A stretch of DNA of 64,000 nucleotides from NCBI GenBank assembly GCA_017590115.1, contig JAGGNK010003335.1:3968001-4032000 (forward strand). Reading direction: 5' to 3'. The notes beneath the pieces are model-generated. The model saw only the letters and a program-made list of their open reading frames with translations. It was not told where the DNA came from and made no database searches. Every line of letters starts with the position of its first letter. Position 1 is the first letter of the stretch. Source of the stretch: Montifringilla adamsi (taxonomy: Eukaryota; Chordata; Aves; Passeriformes; Passeridae). A program made the position numbers and the translations under genes. Positions 28,301 through 41,334 of this stretch are shown here, one piece after another.

Positions 28301-31300
28301 TGTAGAAATAAATGGGGGAACCACATGACTGTTTCTTAAGTGGGTTTTGCTGCAGTTTAATTTTGTGGAGTGCTTGCAATTTTTAGACTTATTTCTTCTC
28401 TATGTCAAATATTTGAGCTGAAGAACAAATGTTTTATCTTCATTCAAACTTAACATGTAGTAAACTACCTTCTGTCATGCCCATATAGTCTCTATCTGTG
28501 ATTCTTTGATGCTGAGAATCTCCCAAGGGCCATCCAGGGTAGATTGGCCAGTGTGCAATTATCCAACAGAGCTACTGAAGACCCTAAGAAACTGGCAAAG
28601 CTACTGGAACCAGCCAAAAAATGTAAGGATGAGTCACCTGAGGTTTGAAAGTATTAATGACATCTGTTTTGGCATGACTGTTGTCTTGGCTTTCCAGAAA
28701 TACTCCATCTTCAGCAGCTGTAGACTATCCTCAGGTGCTTGAGGGCAGCAGGACAGCTCCTATATGGGGAGGGTATGGAGGGTGAGATTTATGCCACTCC
28801 TGGATGTTGTCAGGGTCTGCAGATCATGCCAGTCTGGGCACTCTCTGAGCAGTTCAGCACAGAGGGACGGGCCTTAACATGAGCTGACATCAGCTCTCCT
28901 GAAAGCAAGTAAAATAAAGGTGAGCTTGAAGTTAGCAATTGGTCTGTTTTACCACTTATTTGTTTCCTGATGTCAAGTCCATTAACTTTATTACTTCACT
29001 TGTAGCTTCTTTAGAAGTAATAGTTTTCCAATTGCAAGAATTTTTCAGGGTTGAAATGGGATCACCGATTTAGGTGAAACTGTGGGGTGGTGATTTTTGG
29101 GACAGAAGCATTTGTGCAAGAAAGATGCAGCACTGCTAAATCAGCAGGAAGCCATCAAATTCAGGTGAATGGAACTGAGGGCAAAGGAATTGGAAAGAGC
29201 ACAAGAAAAGTGCTCTCTTCTATAAGAAATCTCACTGTGGCAGCAGTTTAAGGATTTGTGATAGAAGTAGAACAAGAATGAGAAGTAGAAAAACTTTTGA
29301 AATTGGAATAGGTTTGTGAGATTGTAGAAGTGCTAAAACTATCTGTCTAGTCTTTCCCTTCTAGTCCTAAGGGAAGCACTGAGAAGCACTCTGAGAGTTG
29401 ATGGATATGCATTGTTCCCTCAATACAAACATGGAGACTTTTTTTTAATCTCAGTAAAAGCATGGTAAATTAACATGGAAGTTTTTGTTCTTTAATACAG
29501 CAAAGTATCCAGCTATGCTAAATCCTCTCTAGCAGGTCTGTCTGACTTTCAAGCATTCATAGCCTGATTTGCTATTTTTATAGACATGTTGTAAATATAT
29601 TAGTTGTGTGATGTCTCTGTGCTTATGTCTCATTTTAGGAATGAAATGAGAAGTCTTGATTTGGAGCCTTTTTAGGGAAGGTTGGTGGTGCTGTTGTGGG
29701 GGTTTGGGTTTTGTTCCTTTTTTTCCCTATGGGTAAATTAGGATTAGGCTTCACAGAGCAAAATAACTGAATATATAGTTAGGTTTATAACATATACTTG
29801 AAAATTCTAAAGAGTGATGGCAGATTAAATCTTATCAGATATAGATTTCAACATACCAGTATTAAAAAACATGTTTCTAGTGGAAAGATCAATATTTCTA
29901 ATGTTTTTCATACTGGCTGAATTAAAGCTGCATTAATATTTCCTTATTTCTTGTTTTTCCTTTTCTCATTTTGATAATCAATATGAATTTTACGTGAATC
30001 CAAATGAGAATGTTTTTTCCAGTCTAATATCCTGTGATCTGGGTATTTTTCCCACAAGAAAGACAACCTTTTAAAGTATTTTTTTGTGAAGTAAATTGAC
30101 GTTCTGTAATGAGTTATTCAAATGTGTTTGCTGACTTGTAAGCAAGCTTTTAGTTCATGTCTGTTATTCAAGATCTTTTAAAGGTCATGAGCTTTCTTTT
30201 ACATATTGAATAAGTATGTTTTTCATTGTAAATCTTGTCTTTAAAAAAACGCCCCACAGTAATGTGTAAGTAGGAAGTCTAAATCTTTTCATCTACAGAA
30301 TCCTTCTAAATAAGGAGGGGAAAGTGCACTGGCTCTTAATTTTTATAAATGGAACAATAGATCTCTCATGGGTATAATAAACTGATTTATCTGTGAAGCT
30401 TTTCATAAGATTTAATTAAATTCTTAGCAAAGTGACTGAAATTTTGTTTGAAAGACAACACTTGCTTTTTAAAATGTTATTTTGTCCCCTGGGCTGTAAT
30501 TAGGTTGCATTTAGATGGATTCTTCATATTTTACTTTTCTTCTGTTCTTCACTCTTACTACTGGGTTCTGCCCTGGATGATCCCTTAGTTTAAAAGAACA
30601 AGCTTCAGTCCCTCAGCTCAAGCCCACAGGCTGTATTTTTCATGAAGACCTCATCTTGTAGCTGTTAATTTCCAAATAACATTACCTTTCTACTATGGCT
30701 ACACTAAATGTGGTCCTTCATGCATGCAGATGAAGCCTGAATCCCAAAGGTACTCCATTAAAAGTTCAGAGAACTGCAACCTTCATTATTTTAGCCTTGA
30801 AAATTATTTTCTATAGATCATTTTGCCTCTAATTTGCTGTCTTATCTTGTTGTTCTGGGCTGCCACTTTAGCCCATTAATTCATTTGCAAATTCTTTTTC
30901 TTGCTTGTCTAATTCACTTCTCAGCTGCAGCCTGGATAGAGCAGGTCAGCTTAAATTTTGACTTCAGCCTCTGTGTCATAGCCAAACTTCAGTTTCTCTC
31001 TTTAACTACCAAATTCTCCTACAAATTATTTTTTCACACTGTCCTGCCTTTTCTCTGAAGCATGAGAAACTTCAGCAAACCTGGAAAAGTCCTTGCTTAT
31101 TGTCTTCCAGTCCTTTTTTGCAGCTCATCTCTACCATGGTCCTACAAAACCCAGATTTGGTGGTAAGGCAGATAATCCAAGCCCTTTTTTGTTCTGTGTA
31201 AAACAATGCTATTCACTAAAATTTCTGCAGTTAACAGAGCTTTCTTCTTCCTTTTCTGACATTATTCACTTGCCTAATTCTTTTATAAGTATTCTTTTTT

Positions 31301-32875
31301 TTTTTTTTTTCTACATGTTTTAATACTGAAGGGCCTTGGGGGCACAGGTGGCAGAAGGTCTAAATGTTTGTATCTCCAATAGTTGTTGCAATAGCTGTGT
31401 CACTGAAACTGACACATTGTTATTGGGCCAGTACAACCATGGTATAGATTTATGTAATTGTGGGAAAATGAGATGCAAATGAGGTAGAGTGGATTTTTAA
31501 AAAGACTCCTTGATTATTTTCCCCCTTTTTAGTGAGTGTGTTTGTCTTTAGCGTTTTTGTATTGTACAGAGGCTAAAATTATTCCATACTTGCTTGACAA
31601 AATGGGGGTTTCTTTTGGTGCTGGCTAACATAAAAAATAGGAGAACTATTGTTGAGTCATGTGATCTCCCTGAATACCAGCTCTTTATTTACAATCTGGG
31701 TTTGTAAATGTTATAAATGTATAAAGATTTATAAATGCTTTGAAGGTGTCCTGTTTTGGTATAATCCCTGGGATAACAGTGTCTTGTCTCATTCAGGATA
31801 TTACATCCTCTTGGAATGTAAATAGCAAGTAAATAATTGTGCCACTAGAGTATACTTGATAAAACTTCCAATGCCAGTCTGAACATCCTCAGACACATCC
31901 CAGAGCAGTAATATTTCTTTGCAGTGTGATGAGCTTGAAAAACATCTCAGCAAGCCTGGTGCATCAGGAGTGAGTGTGTTCCCTGGAATACAACTGGGAG
32001 AGTTAGTATGTAGAATGTATATATTGGCATAATGTTTTCTCTGATATATATATGTGAACATATCTCTATAGATATGTTTCTGGGCAGTTTTCTTCTGAAT
32101 AATACCACTTATCACACCCAATGTTTTGTGTACTGTGGTAGCAATCTGGATTTACAACACAAAGGTTTTTTCTGTACTGGATAGGTAAATAATCCCTATT
32201 AGAGGAACACTTAGATTGCACTTTGATATCAGTTTCTTGCTGGGAATTATGTGTTTCTTCATGAACAATCCTTTCGAATTTCTTCCATTTTCCCCAGAAG
32301 GAAATGACAAATCCCCTCACTAAGTGTGGCAGGAGGGAGGTTTTGGGTAATCACTGATTAGGGTCTCATTTCCTTTACTTTGTGTTGTGATACACGGTGA
32401 GAAAAGTTCATTCACCTCCTTAGGGCAGATGTGGCACAGTTTTCCAGTTTGTGTGGTTTTCATTATTGAGGTGGGGATATATCAATTCTTAACTCGTCCC
32501 TTGCTGGAAGGAGAAGCCAAACTTGCACAAGTGAGAGATTGGATCATTTGTTCCTCATTATTGAATCTGATTCATCAGTACTGCAGGTTTTCTTAGACAC
32601 AGGTAACCCGGTGGCTGAACTAGGGTGAAGTGCTTAGTTTCCCATTAATTCTGCAGATTGTGACAAAAAAATAATTCTGCGTATGTTAACCAAAAGGCAC
32701 TTGGACTTGAGAGCATTAAAGGGCTGCTTTGGACTGAGTTTCTTGGCAATTATGCATAAAATCTATATGGGAACAAGGAAAAATTGAAACTTTTAATGTA
32801 TAAAATTAGTCACTCATTAATTGCAAGAAAATAAAAGTTCTTAAATCATTGACTACTGGGTAAAAAACCTTAGAG

Positions 32876-32919
32876 ATCAGTCAGGTACTGGCTGAAAATC
32901 AGTCAGGTACCAGCTGAAA
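32876..32919. repeat. 22-bp tandem duplication, two copies
   Basis: ATCAGTCAGGTACTGGCTGA and ATCAGTCAGGTACCAGCTGA, each plus AA, stand side by side and differ at two bases. It lies about 350 bases beyond the proposed GABRG2 transcript end. Confidence 0.88.
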
Positions 32920-33030
32920 CACCTTCCTATGTGAAAGGTGACTGGCACTCATTCAGATAGTGGAGACTCTCTAAGTAGATAAAGGAAAGTTATTTCTCTT
33001 TAGAGTACTTCCAATTCAGTGGGTTTTAAA

Positions 33031-33058
33031 TTTTTTTTTTTGGGGGGGGGGCGGGGGG
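33031..33058. repeat. T11-G10-C-G6 run
   Basis: An 11-T run is followed by ten G, one C and six G on the plus strand. The G part can form a G-quadruplex on the strand that is the template for GABRG2. It lies about 200 bases past the proposed poly(A) signal. Confidence 0.8.
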
Positions 33059-33266
33059 AATAAGATTACCTTCAAAAGAGTTAATCTCCCTTCTTTAAAG
33101 TTATGTGTGAGCCATTTGACTACAAAATGAGACAATGCAGAGGGTTATGAGGATTATAATCACTTATATTTAGGCAGCTGATGAATCCAACTGGTCAATC
33201 AGTCTAATTCTCAAAGCATGCTTTTAACAAACTCATCACAGAAGAACTGGAATTGAGTGCAGTAGT

Positions 33267-33272
33267 TTTATT
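33267..33272 (-). promoter_or_regulatory. Candidate distal poly(A) signal AATAAA for GABRG2
   Basis: AATAAA on the minus strand, in the context TTCAATAAAACTACTG. A second copy lies about 30 nt upstream and a T/G-rich downstream element follows within about 20-40 nt. That arrangement is typical of a real cleavage site. The choice over other AATAAA words in the 3'UTR is inference. Confidence 0.5.
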
Positions 33273-33300
33273 GAAAAAGTTCACAGGTGTGTGCAATTCC

Positions 33301-33306
33301 TTTATT
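33301..33306 (-). promoter_or_regulatory. Second candidate poly(A) signal AATAAA for GABRG2
   Basis: AATAAA on the minus strand (TTTTAATAAAGGAATTG) about 34 nt before the preferred signal. Paired signals may give alternative cleavage a few tens of bases apart, or this copy may be inactive. Confidence 0.35.
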
Positions 33307-33597
33307 AAAATGTTTTCAAATACATTGGACTAGGAGCAATTGATGATCAAGAGATATTCCTTTTTTATACATTTTTATTTCCAAAACTATACAGACATTG
33401 GAAAACTTTCCTTTTCCTCCATTTCAATTAATAATGATTCTGTAGAGATGAGCTATAGGTGTCCTTTTCAAGCTGCAAGCCCACTTTTCTGGAGGTGGAA
33501 TTTTGCGTCTTTGACAAATTAAAAAAAAAAAACAAACCCAAACCATCAGTCATATTTACATGTGCTTGAGGTTGCATAATTGAGCATCATACAGGTT

Positions 33598-33618
33598 CTG
33601 AAAACCAGTGGTTTTCAG
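33598..33618 (-). other. 9-bp perfect stem-loop in the GABRG2 3'UTR
   Basis: CTGAAAACC and GGTTTTCAG flank three bases, giving a perfect nine-pair hairpin in DNA or RNA. It sits about 330 nt before the proposed poly(A) signal. Function is unknown and such short stems occur by chance. Confidence 0.45.
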
Positions 33619-34984
33619 GATTCACCCAGGTGGGTTGAAGGTTTTAAATACATACATAACTGCATACATGTGATTTAGTAGCCAAGACACTCTCTGTTCC
33701 CTTTTGTTTTCAAGGCTATCTATAAATTCTGTGCTAGCCATGGTAAAGGTTGGTTTTAGTAAAGGTACTCACTGAGTGAAAGCAGCACTGACAACAACTA
33801 TTGCTGGTCAAGGACATGAATGGGCAGAGAATTGTGTGTGTATATACAATAGAAGGACTAATGTTTCAAAATTAACTTGAAGATCTTATGTAAAAATAAC
33901 ATCTATATATGTAGAATAAAAGCTATTTCCTCTACTGGATTGAAGAATAAAAGACCCCCACAAACACTTGAGTAAGGAAAAAAGTGGAGCTCAGCATGGG
34001 AAAAGAACAATAGAAGCACATGGGTTAAATTCGGAAGCTGATCTTGCAATGTATAATTACTGGAGATTCAGCTGAAATATAGCAACATTACCAATGGGAA
34101 ATGAAGGCTACAACTGCAGAGGACACATACATTACACTTTATGAGCTATTATATTGGCCAAAAAGATTTGTCTATATGTTATTTAGTTGAATCCTTAAGG
34201 CTTCTCTAATATCTTGCATGACAGTGCTGTCTGCTTGGATCTTCCATGCATGAGGGAGAGGGGCAATTTTTCAAGAAAAAAGAAAATTAGGTTTGTCCAC
34301 ATTTCAATTACAATAGCACATCCAGAGACACAAAATAAAAGACAAAACTTTATAGTACCTTTTTTCATTTATTTTGGCCCCCAAAATATGCATGCACTAG
34401 GCTTTATGTACTATAAGGTATTGAAATATTTACAGCATTGTACATGTGCTCTTAAAGGGATGGCAAAGGGAAAGGTCTGTTTTCATCTTGGTGGGAGTAG
34501 AAGTTAATTTTCCTAGCTTAATAATACCTATTCAAAGTGAGAGATGACTCTTCCAAAAAGAAAAGCCCACAGAGAATAAAGCTATAGCATAATCATAGCC
34601 AATGTTAACAAACTGTACAGCACTTTACCTGGGAATTCTCTCTCTCTCTCCTGTGTGGAATCACAGTTTCAACTATTAAGTGATGTTGCTATGCTCCCGT
34701 TGTCCTGTCTGCCCTGTTTCTCTCTATTCCAGCAGGTATAGGTGTATATTACCTATTGACATGATTTTATTTTTAAATTATTTTGGCATGTGGAATGGAC
34801 ATGTATTTCACAATAACCTGATGGCAATTTTTGGACAAATGATATGACTGATATTTACGGGATTATGGCACTAAAGAATTCAGATCACTATAAAGCGCAT
34901 CATAAATACTTCAAGTGGATTTAGGAAACCATCTCTCTAAGAAATTCAGTGAATAAGGCTCATATCACTGATTTCCTACTGCTT

Positions 34985-35260
<276 letters not shown>

Positions 35261-35332
35261 CTAAGGTGGAGTAGCAAAAGAAGAAAAAGATGGCAGAGGG
35301 AGAAACTGTTATTATCACCAGACTGGCTGGGG

Positions 35333-35356
35333 ATGATGTCAGCATGGGCATGATGG
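35333..35356 (-). promoter_or_regulatory. YCAY cluster (NOVA-type) upstream of the last exon
   Basis: Four YCAY words (two TCAT and two CCAT) fall within 24 nt of the sense strand, about 73-96 nt before the acceptor of the last exon. A further CCAT lies at 35290..35293. NOVA is reported to promote the gamma-2L exon through a distal UCAU-rich intronic enhancer downstream of it, and this cluster fits that description in place and composition. Binding in this species is inferred. Confidence 0.65.
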
Positions 35357-36037
35357 TTCTGGGGGGGTACATGGGAAATTGCTGAGATGTTCTAGTGACA
35401 AAATTACCTTGAGCTTATTAAAAGCAGTTGCATCATACCCATTAGAGGAAAGCAGCACAAACCAATCTAAAGTTAACAGCCATGGGAAATCAGCTTCAAA
35501 GTTAAACTGAGTAAACATGAGAGGTTAAATGAAACATCCCGGAATGTAATTGATGATGTTTGGAGTTTTTGTTTTATAGTTTATGTAGCTGCTTGATATC
35601 TGAAGGCAATTTCTGTATTGCACATGAAAGGAACTGAATCAATTGGAAATGCAGGATTTTAAAAGGGGTGGTTCATGTTGAGAAAAAAGAATATGTATAT
35701 ACAGGAAAAAGGCAAAACCTAGGTTTTTTGAATAAGATTAGGAGAATCTCTATAAGACTCTTCAATTATTTGAATATTTGCAGCTCACCACCTACTAATG
35801 CTCACCAACTAGGAGGTTCAACATGTCCTGAATTTTATATAGTAGCTGTACATGTATATCTACATACATATAATTAGAATGAATTGAGCAAGTTAAGCAT
35901 TTAAAAAACACATTCACTGGGTAAATGCTGGAACGATAGGCATTGAAATTTCATGCTAATAGTTATTAGGGAAGTATAACAATTCCATTCCAGAAGTATG
36001 TAAAGTCAATGTCATTTAGTTTATGTGGTTTCTTCCG

Positions 36038-36060
36038 CTCCCCCTCCTCCCCCCCCGACC
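36038..36060 (-). repeat. C-rich tract (G-rich in the GABRG2 transcript)
   Basis: A run of 23 bases that is almost all C with two T, one G and one A on the plus strand, next to a T/A-rich stretch. In the transcript it gives an eight-G run followed by GGAGGGGG, about 700 nt after the microexon. It could form a two-tier G-quadruplex or bind hnRNP H/F, or be plain low-complexity DNA. Confidence 0.6.
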
Positions 36061-36218
36061 TTTAAAAATTTTTTTTAATAAAATCTCTGCATTTCTGAAT
36101 GGAGATAAGGTTTCAATGTGAAACACAACTAGATATATTAGGTAATTTTCTCAGTGTGTTCATCCAGTGACAACATTAGAATCTATAGGCATCTTAAACC
36201 CTTTCAAAACTCTGACTC

Positions 36219-36260
36219 TTTTTTTTGGGTTTTTTTTTTTTTTTTTTTTGTTTTTTTTTT
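36219..36260. repeat. Interrupted poly-T tract (intron 9)
   Basis: Forty-two bases that are T except for two short G interruptions. It is simple-repeat DNA, probably length-variable. No adjacent retroelement body was recognised, so it is not clearly an inverted poly(A) tail. Confidence 0.85.
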
Positions 36261-36703
36261 GCACAATGAATAACATTTGAGTAATTGATGGTGACATTGA
36301 GTTTTTTCAGGTCAACATCAGAACAGATTTGACTTTATAATTAGGATTGAAATCACAAAGGTTAAAAAACCCAGGGTCAGAGTTGAGTTCTAAAAGGGTG
36401 TATTGCAGGTTTTAGGCTAGCTGGTGGTATTGGATCCCATGGCAAATTGAGACAGAGAAGCAGAAATGTTTTAATGTTAAACTCTCTTAATTCATGCGAT
36501 CCAATAATGTTGGTCACTCCTGAACTTAGGTAAGTTCAGAACCATAGTGGTATTTGGGCTGCTGAATCAACTCTACAAATTGTTTAGAAATTTGTAACCA
36601 TTCTACTTAATTAGGAAGTAGCTTGAGGAGGTTTTCTCATTAATTAAAAGACCAAACAAAACACCACTCTCATCTAAGCTCTACTAGTTAAATTCAGCAG
36701 TCG

Positions 36704-36709
36704 CATGCA
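36704..36709 (-). promoter_or_regulatory. RBFOX-type TGCATG downstream of the microexon
   Basis: TGCATG in the sense strand, starting 30 nt into the intron after the microexon. RBFOX proteins bind (U)GCAUG, and when it lies downstream of an exon they usually raise its inclusion. The word and position are seen; the activity is inferred. Confidence 0.65.
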
Positions 36710-36738
36710 GTGAATTTCCATTCCAAAAAACATTATAC

Positions 36739-36762
36739 CTTGAAGGAAAACATCCGAAGAAG
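36739..36762 (-). CDS. GABRG2: GABRG2 alternative 24-nt microexon (gamma-2L insert)
   Basis: This cassette exon of eight codons encodes LLRMFSFK in phase 0 at both ends. It is the known insert that separates gamma-2L from gamma-2S in the M3-M4 cytoplasmic loop. Its serine is a known protein kinase C target. Splicing is exact: the intron before it ends AATGAAAG and the donor after it is GTATAATG. The acceptor is weak because the last bases are purine-rich, which fits a regulated exon. A candidate branch motif CTGAT lies about 28 nt upstream. Pyrimidine tracts upstream and a TGCATG downstream are listed separately. Skipping keeps the frame and gives KNP-APTID. It is too short for ORF prediction and was found by searching for the expected peptide. 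Confidence 0.96.
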
Positions 36763-36774
36763 CTTTCATTTTGT

Positions 36775-36832
36775 AGACAGAAAAGAGAATCAGAGGGTTT
36801 TGTTTTAAATTAAAGAAAGGAAAGAAAGAGAC
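36775..36832 (-). promoter_or_regulatory. Pyrimidine tracts upstream of the microexon (PTB-type)
   Basis: In the sense strand, TTCTCTTTTCTGTCT ends about 13 nt before the microexon and a longer run GTCTCTTTCTTTCCTTTCTT lies about 50-70 nt before it. Both are rich in UCUU and CUCU words bound by PTB, a known repressor of this exon outside neurons. The tracts also serve as the splice acceptor's pyrimidine support. Confidence 0.6.
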
Positions 36833-37154
36833 AAAAATAATGTAAATTAAAAATATGTTTCTAAAACATGGTAAGTCAAAAAGAACTAAATTTATAGAAA
36901 GATTGGGATTACAGCAATTGAAACAAGTATCTGTAACATAAAATCCCCCACATTTTCAACTTGTCACTTTCTTGTTTACATCTGGGCCAGAGACATAAGC
37001 TATCAAACTCCTGTTAGGTTTTCATATCCTGAGGGAATGCCAGTCTTTTATGCTGAACTGTTTTGAAAGAGACCATTCATAGCTTATAGAAGCACCTTTT
37101 AGAAAGAAGACTCTCTACCTGCAAACTGTGCCCTGAACACTACTTTTACAGTTC

Positions 37155-37172
37155 AGATTAGGATCCTAATCT
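37155..37172. repeat. 18-bp perfect palindrome in intron 8
   Basis: The bases AGATTAGGATCCTAATCT read the same on both strands. A further GATTAGGA copy follows three bases after it, so the half-site occurs three times in about 30 bp. No known binding site was recognised. Confidence 0.7.
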
Positions 37173-37599
37173 CTGATTAGGATTCTGGCAAGCATTTATA
37201 GTTCTGTTTCTTCCCAGACACTCACAGATAAGCAATGTAAAGAACAATTAAATCTGAGATACATTTAGTTTTGGTCCTCTACCTGACTGCATAAGACACA
37301 CAAATACTTCTATGTTCATCTAACACAGGACACATCACTTGATCATTTTACCTATTTTTACAGTCTACCTCTCAGCAGCTTTTAAACTTGAAATTGTAGG
37401 AATAGTATGTAGTGAAAGGTTCCTCTACTGCTATTTTTTCTATATCCATTTTTGTCATGTATTTTAAAACTAAAAGAGAATATCTTCAAAAGTCTTTGAA
37501 TATGTTAGCAGAGCAAATATAAATTACTTTATTCCTTGTTAAATGCCTGATATGGAGATAAAAATACTCTCTATTAATGTAAAACATTTGTCCTTCACA

Positions 37600-37758
37600 T
37601 TTTTTACTTTTTTTGGTTTCTTGTTTGGGGTGGGGGTTTTTTTTGTGCGTGTGTGGTTTTGGTTTTGGTTTTTTTTCGTGGATTTTTTATTTTATGGGGT
37701 GTTTTGGTTGGGTTTTTTTTTGGGGGGGGGTCGGTTTTTGGTTTTGTTTGTTTTTTTG
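37600..37758. repeat. G/T-rich low-complexity block in intron 8
   Basis: About 160 bases made almost wholly of T and G on the plus strand (units such as GGTTTTGGTTTT and a nine-G run). In the GABRG2 transcript it reads as A/C-rich. It creates spurious frames rich in Phe, Trp and Gly on one strand and Lys/Pro on the other. It resembles the block at 41105..41334. Confidence 0.85.
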
Positions 37759-38482
37759 TAGATGTTTTAGAGATTCTAGACAACACATTTGTCAGTGCAG
37801 TTGCCAAAGGCAAGGAGAAATCTGTCCTGGACAAAATAAGCATCAAATTCTTTCCTTCTCTGGGCAAAAGCCCAAATTGCTACTGAGGGTGTTCCCAGGT
37901 TTTTTTCACTGCTGTTATTATATACATTATTTTCACTTTTGGGTAGCATATATCCATAAGTATCATTATAAACTACTGGAAAATCACTTTCTAAGGCAAA
38001 GTAGGTAAATAAGGTAAGAAATATACAAAAGAAGAATTTAAGGAAACAATAGAAAGGAAACTGATGCTAAGGGGAAATTGGAAAAAACACACCAAAGTTT
38101 GAATATAAAAGTTTAAATATAGTCCTGGTAAACAAGGTAGTCATGTCAATAATGTGGACATAAGTTAATGGCATAGAAATTGCTAATACTAATACAGAGA
38201 AACTGAGATATTTTCTATGAAGAGATCTATATATAGGATAAATAATGGCTTTTGTAGTTGTGGTTTGCAGAACAGTTTGGTTAAAAAGATCTTTTTACTA
38301 AGAAATTAGTTCTCCTAATTAGTTCTTCCAGAAAGCTGTAATATGTTTTTGATTCTCAAAGTGAATGTTTGCATTCCTATTGTTATGAAGGATGGGGATA
38401 TAGGTAAGAGAAAAGTATGGAAAAAAGGGACAGTTATAAAGAGGGATTTGAATGCTCTCTCAGAAAAACTAATTAAATTTTA

Positions 38483-40482
<2,000 letters not shown>

Positions 40483-41104
40483 CTATTCCACATCTGGGGT
40501 GTGTGTGCATAAATATTAAACTGATTCACCAGATGTACTGATGGCAAATACACACACACATCTTTAACACAGCTCTAGCTGAAGGACCAGTGGATTTTCC
40601 ACACTAGGAAAATTAGCAGTCGTGCAGATTAACTCAGGGGACTTTGCTGTGTGATTTCAAGGGTAACCTGCCTTGCATAGCAGGACTTCTACCCAAGTAA
40701 TTCCTCATAACCACACCTGCCTGGTATGATCCCCTTGCAGCAGCCCAGGGTGTGCTGGGGGTCCAGCCTTCCTCCAGTCTGTATCCCCATCAGTGTGCTC
40801 CCAGCTCCACTCTCAAGTGTTGCATGCTTTCAGATGTACTTCCTACATTCATGTTCTTAACTATTCTTCAGGGCTATGCTGTGTCAGTAATTATTTATTT
40901 TCCTGCTGATCTTCCTGTTGTATTTTCTCCTTTAAATAATTTGAACTCACATTTCCTAAGTGACCCCAAAAGCTGGGCTGGAAGTTCCTCAGGCGTACAT
41001 AACACATCATTCTTATTCAGTAGCTTGTGATTGTCTTTCCAGGTTCTCTTCCCCTCTCAAATTAAGTAAATTCCATCTGGGTTCAGGAACACAGCCAAAC
41101 TTCA

Positions 41105-41334
41105 GTTTTTGGTGTGGTTTGTTTTTTAGTTTTTGGGGGGTTTTGTTTTGTTTTGCTTTTGGTTTGTTTTTTTTTGTTTGTTTGTTTGTTTGTTGGTTTG
41201 GTTTTTTTGGTTCATTGGTAGTATTTGTGGGTTTTTTTGTTTTGTTTATTTTTTGTTGGGTTTTTGGTTTTGGTTTGGTTTTTTTTTTTTTTTTTTGGGG
41301 GGGGGGGTTTGTTGTTGTTGGTTGTGGGTTTTTT
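41105..41334. repeat. G/T-rich low-complexity block in intron 6
   Basis: About 230 bases built of T and G runs (GTTTT, GGTTT, GTTTGTTTG units, a 16-T run followed by a 10-G run). It begins about 700 bases before exon 7. It produces hydrophobic spurious frames. It matches the intron 8 block in composition. Confidence 0.85.

Larger units (their letters stand above)
13304..33249. other. Intergenic, no gene recognised
   Basis: About 20 kb between an LTR fragment and the end of GABRG2. Frames are all under 135 codons and match no family I know. It includes an A-rich tract near 19288, poly-T runs near 27940 and 31295, and a tandem duplication at 32876. GC-richer patches near 17750..17900, 24540..24700 and 27440..27560 have no recognised content. 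Confidence 0.6.
33250..34984 (-). other. GABRG2: GABRG2 3'UTR (proposed extent)
   Basis: This is the non-coding tail that follows the TAA stop. It is AT-rich and has no intact competing frame. It contains a short CT/GA dinucleotide run near 34637..34652 and a stem-loop at 33598..33618. The far end is placed just past the AATAAA at 33267..33272, which is followed in transcript direction by a T/G-rich stretch (TTCTTCTGTGATGAGTTTG). Further AATAAA words on the minus strand near 34765, 34369 and 33373 could give shorter transcripts. Length is inferred; 3' end reads would settle it. Confidence 0.6.
35261..36738 (-). other. GABRG2 intron 9 (microexon to last exon)
   Basis: This intron is about 1.5 kb, with GTATAATG at its 5' end and CTCCACCTTAG at its 3' end. 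It holds a TGCATG near the 5' end, a YCAY cluster near the 3' end, a C-rich tract and a long interrupted T tract on the plus strand. The rest shows nothing I can name. Confidence 0.9.

Noticed and set aside
37613..38008. 131-codon plus-strand frame rich in Phe, Trp and Gly that looks like a membrane protein
   Set aside because: It is a translation of the G/T low-complexity block in intron 8, with matching spurious frames in the other phases and the opposite strand.
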